This document shows positions 11,545-23,461 of a stretch of 64,000 nucleotides of DNA, piece by piece. The number at the start of each line of letters is the position of its first letter. The first letter of the stretch is position 1. Position numbers and translations under genes: made by a program. Origin of the DNA: Erinaceus europaeus (lineage: Eukaryota; Chordata; Mammalia; Eulipotyphla; Erinaceidae); contig NC_080179.1 in NCBI RefSeq assembly GCF_950295315.1, positions 69,158,615 to 69,222,614 of the forward strand, given 5' to 3'. Below the pieces are notes generated by a model. That model had not been told where the DNA came from. It made no database searches and saw only the letters and a program-made list of their open reading frames with translations.

Positions 11545-11663
11545 TTTACCAGTGCACTGATCAGCTCTGGTTTATGGTAGTACAGGGGATTGCACCTGGG
11601 ACTTCAAAGCCTCAGGCATGAGAGTCTCTTTGCATAACCATTATGCTATCTACCTCTGCCCAA
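11545..11663 (-). mobile_element. SINE, form C
   Basis: Minus-strand order: accagtgcactgatcagctc, gggattgcacctgggacttc, aggcatgagagtctctttgc, ataaccattatgctatctac. The same family recurs at 50701-50818. Confidence 0.85.
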
Positions 11664-11817
11664 GAGACATGTATTAGTAGCTTCCGCTGTGGCTAGGAGC
11701 TCAGCAGTCTAGTGCAGCTCAGGGATGGAGGAGAGGCTGTGGACTCTTTAGAACTGGCCTCAATATCTATTATGGGAGATGAGAAAGTGTTTTTTTTTTT
11801 TTAAAAAAAAGAACTGG

Positions 11818-12040
11818 TGGGAGTTGGGTGGTGGTTGAGCACACGTTACGGTGCTCAAGGACCTGGGTCCGAGCCCCCAGTCCCCACCTGTAGGAGGGAA
11901 GCTTTGCAAGTGGTGAAGCAGTACTGCAGGTGTCTCTCTTTCTCTCTCCCTCTCTATCATCCCCACCCCCTTGATTTCTGGTGGTCACTATCCAATAAAT
12001 AAGTAAATAAATAAAAGATAATTAAAAATAAAATAAGTTT
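11818..12040 (+). mobile_element. SINE, form B
   Basis: Complete short form: gttgggtggtggttgagcac, gtgctcaaggacctgggtcc, ccccacctgtaggagggaag, the CT tract, gtcactatccaataaataag and an A-rich tail. Confidence 0.92.
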
Positions 12041-12149
12041 AAAAAAAGAACTTGCATCAGGGAACTTCCCAAGAAAGTTGCAGTGTTGACTGTCCACAAG
12101 GACTTACCTCTAGGGCTGAAAAAAGCCAGGTAGTAAAAAGATATGAAAT

Positions 12150-13515
12150 GACTTCACAATGAATATAAGTCAAGCTATTGTTATTTGTAGAGGGCATGAT
12201 AATATGTATAGAAAACCCCAGAGACCCTATGAAAAAAAATCTACTAAAAATAGAGAAAGTAACATATTCAGCAAGGTGGTAGGATTCAAAAATCAATACA
12301 GATAAGCCAGTTGCACTTAGGTACATAAATTTTAAGTCAGAACATAGGGAAGTAATGAAAATCATTCCATTTACAGTTGTACCAAAGATGAAAAAAAAAA
12401 AGATAAAATGCTTTGGACTAAATCTAACAAAAGAGGTGAGAGAACTTTATGTTGGAAACTAGAGGATATTGTTAAAAGAAGACAAATGAATGGAGGATTT
12501 TCTCTGTTTATTGATTGAAAGAATAAACTTTATTAAAAGGTCCACCTCACCTAAAACTATTCATAGATTCAGCATACTTCTTACAAAATTCCCAATGACA
12601 CCCCTCAAGGATATAGAACAAATTCTAAATTTTTGTGGAACTAAAAAAAAAATGCCACTAATAGTCAAAGCAATTCAGAAGAAAAAATATATATAAATAT
12701 TATGCTCTCTCAATTAAACAATATAACAAAGCAACAGTAATTAAAACAGTATATTGGAATAAAAACATATTTAGCCAATGGATAGAAATCATTAAAATAA
12801 AGCCAGACACATATAACTAGCTCATATTTGTTAAAGGAGCCTAAAATATATAATGGAGAAAAAAAAATACTCTTCAACAAGTGGTGTGGTGTTGGGGAAG
12901 CTAGTCAGTCACATGTAAAAAAAAAAAATGAAACTAATCCATTACTTAAACACAAGAGTAAAAGAAGGCATAGGGCTACAAACTATGCCTACATAAAACT
13001 TTTATGCTTCCTAGAACCTTAACTTAAAAGACATCATTGGAGAGTCAACTCCATTAACAAGGGAAACTAAAGAAAAAATAAACCAATGGGCCAGATCAGG
13101 TTAACTGTGGAACTTCTATCTATGGAACTACCACAGAGATAAAGTAACATAGCCAACGGAAGAAGACATTTGTTACTGCATGTCTGCCAAGGGATATATA
13201 TCTGAAATATAAAAGCAAATCCTACAACTCAGAAAAAGAAAAGAAAAGTTAATAAATAATTGGGGATAAGATCAGAATGTATTCTTCTCCAGAGGAGTCA
13301 TGCAGGTGACCTACAGACATACAGAAATATTCCACATGACTTCATTAGAAAAAGACAAGACTACAATGAGATACCACCTTATACCTGTGCAAATAACCAA
13401 CATCAACAAAACAATAAGTGAACGTGTAGGAGATGATGTGGAAAGAAAGGGGCTCTGGGTCACTGTTGCTGGGAATTCAAACTGGTTATGCTGTGGAAAA
13501 TGATATAAAGAGTTT
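12150..13515 (+). mobile_element. old L1, ORF2 3' half
   Basis: Degraded L1 ORF2 on the plus strand. The reverse transcriptase active-site region near 12176 reads FVEG rather than FADD. Downstream it follows normal L1 order, ending with acaatgagataccaccttat (13363) and cactgttgctgggaattcaa (13461), which encode the C-terminal part. Many stops and frameshifts are present. It is an inactive fossil, older than the L1 at 32-39.8 kb. Confidence 0.85.
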
Positions 13516-13529
13516 GTTTTAAAAAATAA

Positions 13530-13742
13530 TCGCGGAGGATCCAGGTTTGGGCACACCTGGCTGAGTTCACATGTTACTACAGTGTGCAAACACCCAAGTT
13601 CAAGCTCCTAGTCCCCAGCTGGAAGGGGAAATCTTCATAACGGTGAAGTAGTTCTTTATCTCTCTCTCTCTTTCTCTCCTCCCCTTCAATTTCTCTCTGC
13701 TTCTATCCAATAAATAAATAAAATGTTAATCTAAAAGTAAAA
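13530..13742 (+). mobile_element. SINE, form B
   Basis: Head ggatccaggtttgggcacac, then aacacccaagttcaagctcc as the B box, (TC)n-rich tract, gcttctatccaataaataaa. It separates the ORF2 fossil from L1 3'UTR sequence. Confidence 0.85.
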
Positions 13743-13859
13743 AAAAGTCATGAAAATACCTTACTATCCTACAATACCAGTCTTATGTGTGTGCTCAATC
13801 AAGTGTACTATGGCCCAGGACTAGTAAAAACAAAACAAAACCAAAAAACATTGATTTTA

Positions 13860-14035
13860 CTAGCTCTGGACAAATGACCTTGGGTCCACACACCCAGAGG
13901 GTTAAAGAATAGGAAAGCTATCAAGGGAGGGGATGGGATACGGAGTTCTGGTGGTGGGAATTGTGTGGAGTTGTACCCTTCTTATCCTATGGTTTTGTCA
14001 GTGTTGCCTTTTTAAAAAGAAGAAAAGAAAAGAAA
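13860..14035 (+). mobile_element. L1 3'UTR end fragment
   Basis: Shares cccagagggttaaagaatag, gggatgggatacggagttct and cttatcctatggttttgtca with the L1 3' ends at 41.7 and 42.2 kb. It ends in an A-rich tail. Confidence 0.9.
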
Positions 14036-14047
14036 AACACTAGCCCT

Positions 14048-14222
14048 TGGGCCAGACACATGGCCCGATGTGTTAGATCACAGACTTCCATACTTGAGAC
14101 CTTGAGGTCCCAGGTTTGATCTTCAACATCAGCATATGCAGAGCTGAGTAGCATTCTGATATTTCTCTTTCTCTCGGTCTCTCTCTCTTGCTCTCTCATA
14201 GAATAAATACATTTTAAACAAA
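14048..14222 (+). mobile_element. old SINE, form C
   Basis: Head ttgggccagacacatggccc, then ttgaggtcccaggtttgatc as the B box, gcagagctgagtagcattct, CT tract, agaataaatacattt tail. Confidence 0.8.
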
Positions 14223-14243
14223 AAAATAATGGATGTGGCCTGG

Positions 14244-14841
14244 TGTGCATTTAAACAATCGAGGGGTTTATTACACTGTTGTACAATGGTACAGAATGGT
14301 ATTATTTAGGTACAGCAAGATAGGCAATGGAATAGAGATAAAGGTTACTCATTATGGCCATAGAGGAGAGTCTATTTATTATATTTATTTATTTATTGGA
14401 TAGAGCCCGACAGATATTGAGAGGGAATGGGAGACAGAGAGACGCCCACAGCACTGCTTCACCACTCATAAAGTTTTCCCCCTGCAGGTGGGGTCCAGGG
14501 GCTTGGACCTGGGTCCTTGTGCATTATAACATGTGTGCTCAACCAGGTGCACCACCACCCAGCCCCAGAGGAGTCTTTTAAGCTAAGTTTACCAGGCAGC
14601 GTTCAGCTACATGTGTTCAGTCTCTCTCATGAGGGGCAGCATGTCAGGTCCTGGGCAGCAGAGCAGACACCAAGCACCCACAGGAAGAGAGAGGCCAGAA
14701 AAGAGAGAGAGAGTCTGACTTCTGGCAGGCTTGGGCTCAAGTCCCTCAGGCTGACATCAGCCATATGCTAATTACGTGCATCAGCTATATGCTAATTAAC
14801 GTTCCAAAGCCTCAGCTCAAAATCCGTGCTCTGTCACAACA
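14244..14841 (-). mobile_element. candidate solo LTR interrupted by a SINE
   Basis: On the minus strand it starts TGTTGTGACAGAGC and ends AAATGCACA, so it has TG...CA termini. AATAAA lies at 14272-14267. The 4-bp sequence ctgg flanks it (14240-14243 and 14842-14845), which fits class I ERV insertion but is short enough to occur by chance. A duplicated TATGCTAATTA block (about 14764 and 14791) lies near the 5' end, as U3 repeats often do. No retroviral genes are seen. Confidence 0.5.
14372..14568 (-). mobile_element. SINE, form B, inside the candidate LTR
   Basis: The minus-strand copy starts ggggctgggtggtggtgcac at 14568 and ends in TTATTTATTTATT (AATAAATAA in sense). It is flanked by agaggagagtct (14362-14373) and agaggagtct (14568-14577), a likely target duplication. 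Confidence 0.92.
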
Positions 14842-15044
14842 CTGGAACAACAACAACAACAAAAACAGTTGCTATTTTTTGTAGTTTAAGTGACATCTAA
14901 TGTGTTAACAATCTCACAGAAAGAATACAGGGTTTTCTTATTTAGAAAATTCTCCTGAGCTTCCCTCTGAGGCAGTTGAGAAGACCAGTCTTTGCTTCTA
15001 CTAGAATTCTAGAAGCTGGCCTGAGAAAGAAACTCTAAAGTATG

Positions 15045-15200
15045 GGGCAGGTGACAGCGCCCCAGGGAAGGGGTCTGTTTGCAGTGCATGGGATCCAGAT
15101 TTGTGTTCACCTTACTGGAGGATGCTTCTGCAGAGATCTTCCCTCTCTGTCTCTTTATTTCAGTCTCTCTTTCTGTCTGAGAAAAGTCAGACAGCCGTGC
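15045..15200 (+). mobile_element. possible old SINE, form C
   Basis: caggtgacagcgccccaggg resembles the A-box region of form C, and a ctctctgtctctttatttca tract follows. It is weakly conserved. Confidence 0.35.
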
Positions 15201-15227
15201 AGCACCAATGATGACTCAGAAAGATCG

Positions 15228-15440
15228 AGGAACTCAGAGCTAGCCCACCAGGTAGCACATACACAAAACAGTGTGCAAAGACCTGGATTCAAGCCCCTAG
15301 TCCCTACATGCAGGAAGGAAGCTTTGCAAGCAGGGGGACACAGTGCTGCAGCTGTCGCTCTCTCTCTTTATTACTCTAGCTCTTCCTTTCCTCTCAATTT
15401 CTCTGTTTCTAGCCGATAAATAATTCAAATTTAAAAAGAA
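15228..15440 (+). mobile_element. SINE, form B
   Basis: agctagcccaccaggtagca, gtgcaaagacctggattcaa, atgcaggaaggaagctttgc, CT tract and ctagccgataaataattcaa tail. Confidence 0.85.
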
Positions 15441-17140
15441 AGAAAAAAAAATAACTAAAGATCTGTGGCCAAGCTTCTGGCAGGGATTTGGCTTTTAGAG
15501 CAAATGTCCCCAAACTAGTAGGTCTGGGTGGAAAGTATTTCAGGCCCAGTGTATGGAGGCAGTGATGACCCTGACCAGACCCCAGCCAGCTAGTTCCCTT
15601 GGCAGAATTCTACATATCCACACACAGTCTCCCTTGTTGGAGTCCCATCATGGGTCTTCAGAATCTCAGTAGATTTTTGTGAGCTGCCATCCTTCTTTCA
15701 AGTAAGTAATTCTCAGACTGTGTTTCTGAAATCTGTGTGCATTGCTTATTTGACAGGTCTGGCAGATGTTAATAGTTCCATGAAAGATCTGACACTTATA
15801 GATACAAACTACCCAGCATCCTACTTCAGGTTCCTGCCTAAGCAAGAATTTTAATTACAGTTTCCTGCCTCCACAACTCGTTATTTCTTTGCAGAGTCAC
15901 ATTAAAAATATGATTTCATTTTAGTAATATGAAATTGGGATGTGCTGAGTGGAGGAAGAGCAGCATAACTGCTTTATAGCCCAAGCCCAACTGCCTCAGT
16001 CATTCTTACTTCTCAATAAACTGCTTTGTGGACATGTTATTGTCATCTCTTATGCTGGTAGGAAAAAAAAAATTTTTTTCTATGCATTTTCTCAAGGTGA
16101 CCTTGGAGCATGGCGTGTGTTTTCTGTAGCCTCAAATTCTTTTCCAAGGAGAAAAAAAGATGCTTCATGGCAGAGTCTCTTTGTTTGCAGGTTCACTTTG
16201 GTATTTGGACACTAATCTCTGTGAAAATGTTTTTTTTTCCCTTTCTTCAACAGAGATCATCAGTATCAGAAAAGCAAGGAAAGCATCTTAGAACATATTT
16301 GCTTAAGGAAGTGTACCACGTTTATGTGTTTTTCTGGGTGAGAGGTGTTTCTGGCCTAAACACTTCTAGCATTCTGATAGCCAACAGCCTTAGAAACACT
16401 GCTTCTGAAAGCACAGCACTGCTTTGTGAAAGTGTGAATAATGCCCTATTCAGACCTTAAGTGGCATCATCTGTGTGTTTCTGGCAACATGGGCTCCTTG
16501 AAACGCTTTGTCCCTGAGAGAAAACATGGCTTTCCACACACAGCCCGACAGCAGTGATATTCCAAGGGTGTTTTTGCCCCTGCCTTCTGATATGGACCTT
16601 TGAGAGACTGATTTATGGAGACAAGTTTCATCTAGTTGCTGAAACCCATGGGCTGAGGGCATACTGCCTGGTAAGGGAAGAGAAATCCCAGAAGCCAAAG
16701 CAATTATTTCCAAATTAAAGGATGCAGTGTCCTTCTAGTGCATGTAAATAGGGCAAAATTAAATAATCACCCAGAGGCAGGAAGAATGCCTCCATGACCA
16801 TTCATGATTTTTCTTTCTTTTTTTTTTTTCAGGTGTGTCTATTTTGTTATACTTTTCAAATAAATTGAGGTGCAGAGGAAACTGGAGGGAAAAGCTAAAT
16901 GTCATTCTATGAATTTTCCCCTAATTTTCCACAGAAGCTTCGTCTACTGCCTAATTCAACAGTTTTCACTTGTGACATTAGACTTTTCAATGATAACTTT
17001 ACTTATACCAATCATGCATTGCAGCTAGAAAAGTACATTTAGATTCCAGTTTTAAAAGAACTAATGCATAGATATTAATAAAATTAAATCATGAGATTAT
17101 TCTGTTTTTGTGTCTGCTTTAACATTACAGTTTATTTTCT
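15441..17140. other. unique sequence, no gene seen
   Basis: About 1.7 kb with no recognised repeat. The largest open frame (16110-16460, plus, 116 codons) has no domain I know, overlaps another frame at its start and lacks splice or codon support. I treat it as chance. Confidence 0.55.
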
Positions 17141-17144
17141 TTGG

Positions 17145-17332
17145 GTTGTTGTTGTGGCACTCCACTGCTCAGAGATGAATTTTTCATACTGTAGGAAAAA
17201 GACAGAGGCAGAGAGAAATCAGGGAAGATACTATAGCTTCAAGTTTCCTCTAGTGCTCTGGGGCCCTATCGGGACTCCACGTTGCACGAATGGTGAAGCA
17301 AACACACTATCCAAGTGAGTTACTTAGCCTGT
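17145..17332 (-). mobile_element. old SINE, form D
   Basis: ccactgctcagagatgaatt, then aaaagacagaggcagagaga, actatagcttcaagtttcct, ccaagtgagttacttagcct. Same layout as 3100-3262. Confidence 0.75.
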
Positions 17333-17351
17333 CAAAATATATAATTTCTAT

Positions 17352-17506
17352 TGTTTTATTTTAAATATTTTATTTGTTTTTTAGTGTGAGATAGAGAGTG
17401 AACACCAGAGCGCTACTATGACACAGAAGATTCTGAGGATTGAACTTGGGACCAAATGTTTCCAAAGTCCATAACTCTATTCACTTTCCTACCTCCCAGG
17501 CTCCCC
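17352..17506 (-). mobile_element. old SINE, form C/D
   Basis: attttatttgttttttagtg, gagagtgaacaccagagcgc, tgaggattgaacttgggacc, cattcacttt-like head and acctcccaggctcc. It resembles the family at 45267-45414. Confidence 0.7.
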
Positions 17507-17512
17507 AAAATG

Positions 17513-17650
17513 TTATTTTATTGCCACCTGGGTTACCACTGGGGCTCAGTGCCTACACAATGAATTAATTGCTCCCAATGATCATCATCTTCTTTCTTTT
17601 ATTTGATAAAATATAGAGTAAAATATAGAGGGGAGAGGGGGTAGAGAAGG
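17513..17650 (-). mobile_element. SINE 3' extension fragment, form E
   Basis: gccacctgggttaccactgg, ggctcagtgcctacacaatg and gaattaattgctccc are the reverse of the form E 3' extension. The purine tract follows, but the tRNA head is missing. Confidence 0.7.
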
Positions 17651-17689
17651 ATCAAGAAACAGAGAATGGACTTCTGGGAGGTCCATTCT

Positions 17690-20520
17690 CTGGTCATGGA
17701 ATATCAGGGAATAATAAGGATCCCCCCCAAAAAACAAATATCTACAATGATAGACCTCATCAAGCCAGCAACTACAAGTGAGATATTTGCAGCCACAGGT
17801 GGGTGCTTGCGTGCATGGCTGGTGCAAGAAGGGGGATTGGGTTTGTAGGTAAACAGAAATTTTCCATTTCAGGTGAGCAACTCAGTCCCATTTTTGCCTC
17901 TACCCACAACAGCAAGTTGATGGCTTGCTACATTGTAATCCTTGACTTGGGTTATAGCCTTCTGAATTTCAGGCAAAGACTAACAGCAAAAACAAACAAA
18001 TAAACAAATAAATAAAGCAGGGAACACTTAAGTCAGCCTGTTACCCAAACTTTAGGTAATTTGCAGCAGCTGGCAGCATTAGACAGCCAAACTGCTAATG
18101 TGGTGGTTAGTACTGCTTTTATGAACAAAGCTAAAGCCCAGCAACCACTCCCTGAGCTATGATTACAGTTCAAAATCATACAAAGTAACTATATAAATGC
18201 AACACACACGCAAAAAGCAGAAGACTAAAAAAAACACAAAAACACAAAAGCCTCAAGCTCAGCCCCCAGCCCTATGCTACTCAACATGTAAACAAAGAGA
18301 AACATAGCGATCACAACAGTAGCACCACCTGCTGGCCAGCAATAATTAGCACAACAAATGCGTAAGCAAAGAAATAGGAATAAACAAGTATGATGTCATA
18401 TCAGCCAGATAGAAGTGAAACAAAGGAACTAGGGAGTCGGGCAGTAGCGCAGCGGATTAAGTGCACATGGCACAAAGCACAAGGGCCTATGTAAGGATCC
18501 GGGTTGGAGCCCCTGGCTCCCCACCTGCAGGGCAGTCGCTTCACAGGCGAAGGTCTGCAGGAATCTTTCTCTTCCCCCTCTGTCTTCCCCTCCTCTCCCC
18601 ATTTCTCTCTGTCCTATCCAACAATGACAACATCAACAACAACCATAATAATAACTATAAAACGATAAAAAAACAACAAAAGCAATAAAAGGGAAAACAA
18701 ATAAAAATGTTAAAAAAAAAGAAACAAAGGAACTCCAAGAAATTACAAATACAGAGAGACTATTGGAGACAAACTACAGAAAGCTCATTATGAGTACTCC
18801 CCAAGAATCTAAGCGTACTATGGAGAAACATACCCAAGAATTGAAAGAGCATTTTACTATGGAATTAAGACACACAAAAGAGGAAATCAGAGTAGAGTTC
18901 ACTAAGAAACTACAAAGCTTGAAAGACAAACTTTGATCAGAATTCACCAAGCAGGAAGCATGAAACAAAAAGCTTCATACAGAACTGCAGGGAATGAAAA
19001 ACACTCTGAGTGCAATTCAAGCTCAAGTAGAAGGCTTAGGAAGAAAGAATTTCCAATTTAAAAGATAAAATTGGACAACTCTTTCAATTTAAATCTGAGG
19101 GAGAAAAAGGGTTTAGAAAGAACGATGTGACTCTCTGTGAAGTTTTAGACTCTATCGAAAGATCGGGTCAAAGGACCAGAGATAGCTTTTCAGAGAAAAT
19201 TTTGCTGAAAATTTCTCTCACTTAGACAATCTTCAGAGCATAACATTCAAGAGGCAGAATGTTCACCCAGGTTTATAAATTCAAAATGACCAATACCAAG
19301 GCACATTATTGTAAAACTATCAAAACTCAATAACAAGGAAAATATTTTGCAGGCTACTAGGGAAAGGAAAGTAGTTGCATACAAAGGCAGAGCTATCAGG
19401 CTTTCATCAGATCCTCTTCATGAACCCTAAAGGCGAGGAGAGAGTTGAGTGATATCTTCAAAGTACTAAAGGAAAGGGAGTTCCAGCCACAAATTTCGTA
19501 TCCTGCAAAATTATCCTTCACATATGAGGAAGAAATAAAGATTTTTCTCAAATATCCAAAAACTAACAAAAGTTGCCACAATCTACCTTACAAGAATTAC
19601 TGAGTGGAGACCTACAAGGGAGGAGGAAGCAAAGGAATACACGTTCTAAGTGGGAGGAACAGCAGAAAACTAGAACTAAGAACACACTAAAATAAGAAAG
19701 AACAACAGAGCAAATAGGAGAGGGAATTGCATGACAAAGCAGCTCTATCAAATGTTTGTTAATCAAGATCAACTAAAAAAGACTTCTAGATACACAATAT
19801 TAGTTATTACACTTATGGTAACCATAAAACAAATCAGGGAACAGAGATTCACAAAAAGTACAAGAAAAATCAGTGAGGACTTCACCACAAAAACTCATCC
19901 ACACAGAAGGACAGATAGAAACAAATGGTCAAAGATTCAACAATTTAAAACAAACTCAAAGTGAAAATCAGAATGAACATAAATAAACCACATATATCAA
20001 TAATCACCCTAAATAGGATAAGCAAGGAGGTAAAGGGAAACTACAGGATGGTCTCGCTAATATGTGGAATTTAGAGAACTGAACACACATGTTGAAAGAA
20101 ACAAAAAATATAACCCATATTTAGACTGAAAAACTGTAATGATTACTTAGAGGAGAGGGGAATGGGCATAGACATTCAGTTCCAGGAAAGGTGTGAAATT
20201 ATAATCCTATTGATCTATATTCTCATAAGTCACTATTAATGTGACATGTCACAGGGGAAAATAGATTTAATTCTACAAGTTCTCTGTCTAGACCATAGCC
20301 CTAAGTACATATATTTGGTTTAATCTAAGTATTTAATATATATCTGTAAGAAGATCAGACTGTGACAATGGGTTTAAATAGTTTAAGGAGCTCTAAAAAT
20401 ATATGTGCATACATAGCTTTTTAAACATCCAAGTCAACTACAACTTTAGGCCAGACAGATCAAAACTATTTGGCCTTGTCAGTATCTAAAATGTGAAGAT
20501 GTTCAGATACTACCAGAAGT
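17690..20520 (+). mobile_element. HAL1-like element (ORF1-only LINE), SINE-interrupted
   Basis: Plus-strand LINE-derived element with ORF1-type sequence only. 18770-19060 encodes decayed coiled-coil sequence. 19337-19400 encodes TRERKVVAYKGRAIRLSSD, clearly related to AREKQKVTYKGKPIRLSAD of the intact ORF1 at 37232-38146. Around 19480-19555, in another frame, it encodes EFQPQISYPAKLSF, matching GFQPRIIYPARLSF. About 0.9 kb follow with no endonuclease or reverse transcriptase. That layout is the known half-L1 (HAL1) type. In-frame stops (for example near 19430) and frame changes make it inactive. Its 5' and 3' limits are uncertain. Confidence 0.72.
18431..18720 (+). mobile_element. SINE, form A, with perfect 14-bp target duplication
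   Basis: Intact ERI-type copy inside the HAL1-like element. The duplications gaaacaaaggaact are exact at 18417-18430 and 18721-18734. Part of the segment before the CT tract is shortened (gcttcacaggcgaaggtctg). Confidence 0.97.
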
Positions 20521-20525
20521 GCACA

Positions 20526-20796
20526 AATCAGGGGGCCAAATGGTGGCACATCAGGCTAAGTGCACATAGTATGAAGCACAAGGACCCACACAAGGATCTT
20601 GGTTTGAGTCCTCGCACCCCACCTACAGAGGGGTTGCTTCACAAGTGGTGAGCCAGGCCTCTCTATATTCCCCTTCCCTTACAGTTTCTCTCTTCCCTAT
20701 GCAAAAAAAAAATTACCACCAGGAGATGTGGATTCATAGTGCTGGTACTGAGCCCCAGTAATAACCCTTGAGGTAATAAATAAATAAATAAATAAA
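20526..20796 (+). mobile_element. SINE, form E
   Basis: Head gggggccaaatggtggcaca, B box cttggtttgagtcc, short CT tract, then the 3' extension (accaccaggagatgtggatt, actgagccccagtaataacc) and an (AATA)n tail. Confidence 0.9.
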
Positions 20797-21392
20797 ATGG
20801 CACAAAGCATAGTGAGGTCAAGTATATTACTACAGATGCTAACCCTTGAATTATCATATAAAACTAACCTGGTTATAATAATAATAATTAATTATTGCTA
20901 TTCTAAACTTTTTCTCAGACTACAGGAAACTCCCTGTATTCTCTTTAAGATCCTCCTTTCTCCTAGTCTTGGAACCTCTAGGACTATGCCCATACTTCTT
21001 GATATTTCTCTTCTCTAATTCATTACCATCATACCAACTCTGCTGACCTCAACCAAATCACTACTAGTGTTGCCATCCCACATTATGCCACTACTGAATT
21101 CTTACCACCAAGTACCATAGTTCTGGCCCCTATAAACATACCTAAAATGGACTTCCTAGCTTTCTTACACCCTACATTCTCTTATCTCTTCTGCTCTGTT
21201 CTTAATTTTTGGCTCCTCTTCACTAATAATTTTGTCTCACTATATGTCCTGCCATCTTCCACACACCAAGTTGCAGATACTACCATGATTCCATCCTGAC
21301 TACTCTGGGTAGATGACCTCACCAGTGTGTCCTGAAACCTTGCCTTTCCAGAGCTCTAGCACACCAGGGAGAGCTAGAAACAGGTGGAGGGT
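20797..21392. other. unassigned sequence, possibly old L1
   Basis: Pyrimidine-biased plus strand with no open frame of note. It lies directly upstream of L1 ORF2 sequence and may be older L1 material, but I cannot show homology. Confidence 0.35.
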
Positions 21393-22153
21393 ATGTCAGA
21401 GAAATGCAAATAAAGACAGTAATGAGATCCCACTTCACTCCTGTGAGAATGTCACACATCAGAAAAGGTAACAGCAACAAATGCTGAAGAGGGTGTGTGG
21501 TCAAAGGAACCCTCCTACACTGCTGGTGGGAATGTCAATTTGCCCACCCTCTGTGGAGAACAGTCTGAAGAACTCTCAGAAGGCTAGAAATGGACCTACC
21601 CTATGATCCTGCAATTCCTCTCCTGGGGAATATATCCTAAGGAACCCAACACACCTATCCCAATAGACCTGTGTACACATATGTTCTTGGCAGCACAATT
21701 TGTAATAGCCAAAATCTGGAAGCAACCCAGGTGTCCAACAACAGATGAGTGGCTGAGTAAGTTGCGGTGTATATATACACAATGGAATACTACTCAGCTA
21801 TTAAAAATGGTGACTTCACTGTTTTCAGCCTATCTTGGATGGATCTTGAAAAAATCTTGCTAAGTGAAATAAGTCAGAAACAGAAGAATGAGTATGGGAT
21901 GATCTCACTCTTAGGAAGAAGTTGAAAAACAAGATCAGAAGAGCAAACACAAGTAGGACCTGAACTGGAATTGGTGTATTGCACCAAAGTAAAAGACTCT
22001 GGGGTGGGTGGGGGGAGAATACAGATCCAAGATGGATGACAGAGGACCTAGTGGGGGGGGTTTGTTATGTGGCAAACTGAGAAATGTTATGCATGTACAA
22101 ACTATTGTATTTAATGTTGATGTAAAACATTAATTACCCCAATAAAGAAAAAA
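21393..22153 (+). mobile_element. old L1, ORF2 C-terminus and 3'UTR
   Basis: Translated pieces include [32 protein letters not shown] and YTMEYYSAIKNGD, all standard for the L1 ORF2 C-terminus. The 3'UTR ends acattaattaccccaataaa plus an A run. In-frame stops are present, including one in place of the first residue after NKC. Inactive and 5'-truncated. Confidence 0.93.
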
Positions 22154-22189
22154 AAGTCTTAAAGTTTAAAAATCTTTTCTCAATAAAAA

Positions 22190-22322
22190 AAATGAAAGAG
22201 ATACAGCTTCAGCTCTCCTTCACTGCTTGTGAAGCTTCCCCACTGCAGGTAGGAACTGGGGGTTTGAACCCAAGTCCTTGCTTGTAGATCTGTGCTCAGC
22301 TGGGTGTCACTGCTTGGCTCCC
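22190..22322 (-). mobile_element. SINE, form B, truncated
   Basis: Minus-strand head at 22322 (gggagccaagcagtgacacc) with the B box tttgaacccaagtcctt and gcttccccactgcaggtagg. The CT tract and tail are lost. Confidence 0.85.
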
Positions 22323-23273
22323 TACAAATACAATGCCTTATTGAGATAGTTTATCAGCTCCTAAAGCCTGAACAAGTGGGTAGATTATAAATGATAATCA
22401 TCACGCTAGTTCCAATTTGTTACTGGAAATTGTAGATACTCCACGTAAGTAGACATAATGCCCCCAGTTTTCCTGTTTGTGAGGTTAGCAACCAGATTGG
22501 AATCAACCAGAATGAAGAAAGCCAGGCGCTTTCAGCTGCCGAGTCTGAATGCTCTCAGGGCACTCATCACACAACATTGTAAACCTTAATTTTAATATTT
22601 AGTCACCTTATTTTTCCTCCTTGGCAGTGTACTTTGGATTGGAAACATTTAGAAGGATCTCTGGTTGATTAAATGTGAGCCTGTCAAGGTCTCTCTGTTT
22701 GCACATGGGGTTGGAATCCCCTCAGTGAGGTCCGCTCTCATGGAGTTGGCCTGCCTTCTCAATTAGAGCTCCTCTCCTCCCTGGGCACATGTGTCTGCAT
22801 TGTCCCTGTCTTTTGAAGTGTTGCACAGTGTTTAGTGTGGCACTTAGCACACAGCAGGCCCACCTTGCTGCCTGTGGCTAATGTTTGCACACTTACCATG
22901 CTGACTGAGAAAACGGAGCGTTGTCTGATCCCCTCTTTCTGCTTTACTTGCTCAATGTGGGTACTTACCTGATCCAGTAGACTTTGAATTTTTCACCCCT
23001 TCAATTGTGTCTTGACAGATTTCCTAGATCATCCGCGTGAACTTTGTGATTTGGGACATGGCACAAAGAGTTGCTAGAGACTGAAGTTTTCTTGTCTGTA
23101 AAATGAAGGTGTTGCACAGAATTATTTCTAAGCCCTCTCTTCGATTTACTTCTAGGATTTCATGGTGTTCCATGACATCCTGAATTCAGCAGATCCAAAT
23201 GCCTCTTTCTCTCCAATGTTTCATTCATTCCTTCATTCTTTTCCTGTCACAGAGCTGAAAATATTTTCCTCTC
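22323..23273. other. unique sequence, no repeat seen
   Basis: Nearly 1 kb of balanced-composition DNA with no SINE or L1, unusual for this repeat-rich window. No coding frame is evident. Confidence 0.55.
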
Positions 23274-23288
23274 AGAATTCCCCTTCTC

Positions 23289-23461
23289 GGGGCCGGGTGG
23301 TGGCACACCTGGTTAAGCGGACATGTTGAAGCCCCTGGTCTCCACCTGGAGGGGGAAAGCTTCATGAGCAGTGAAGCACGCTGCAGGTGTCTCTCTGTCT
23401 CTCTTCCTTTCTCAATTTCTGGTTGTCTCTATCCAATAAGTAAATAAAGAATAAAAAAAAA
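23289..23461 (+). mobile_element. SINE, form B, with target duplication
   Basis: ggggccgggtggtggcacac start and ctatccaataagtaaataaa end. Flanked by agaattccccttctc (23274-23288) and agaatttcctttctc (23462-23476). The B-box region is deleted (catgttgaagcccctggtct). Confidence 0.93.

Noticed and set aside
16110..16460. 116-codon plus frame in unique sequence
   Set aside because: No recognisable domain, no supporting exon signals and overlap with another frame. Consistent with chance at this AT content.
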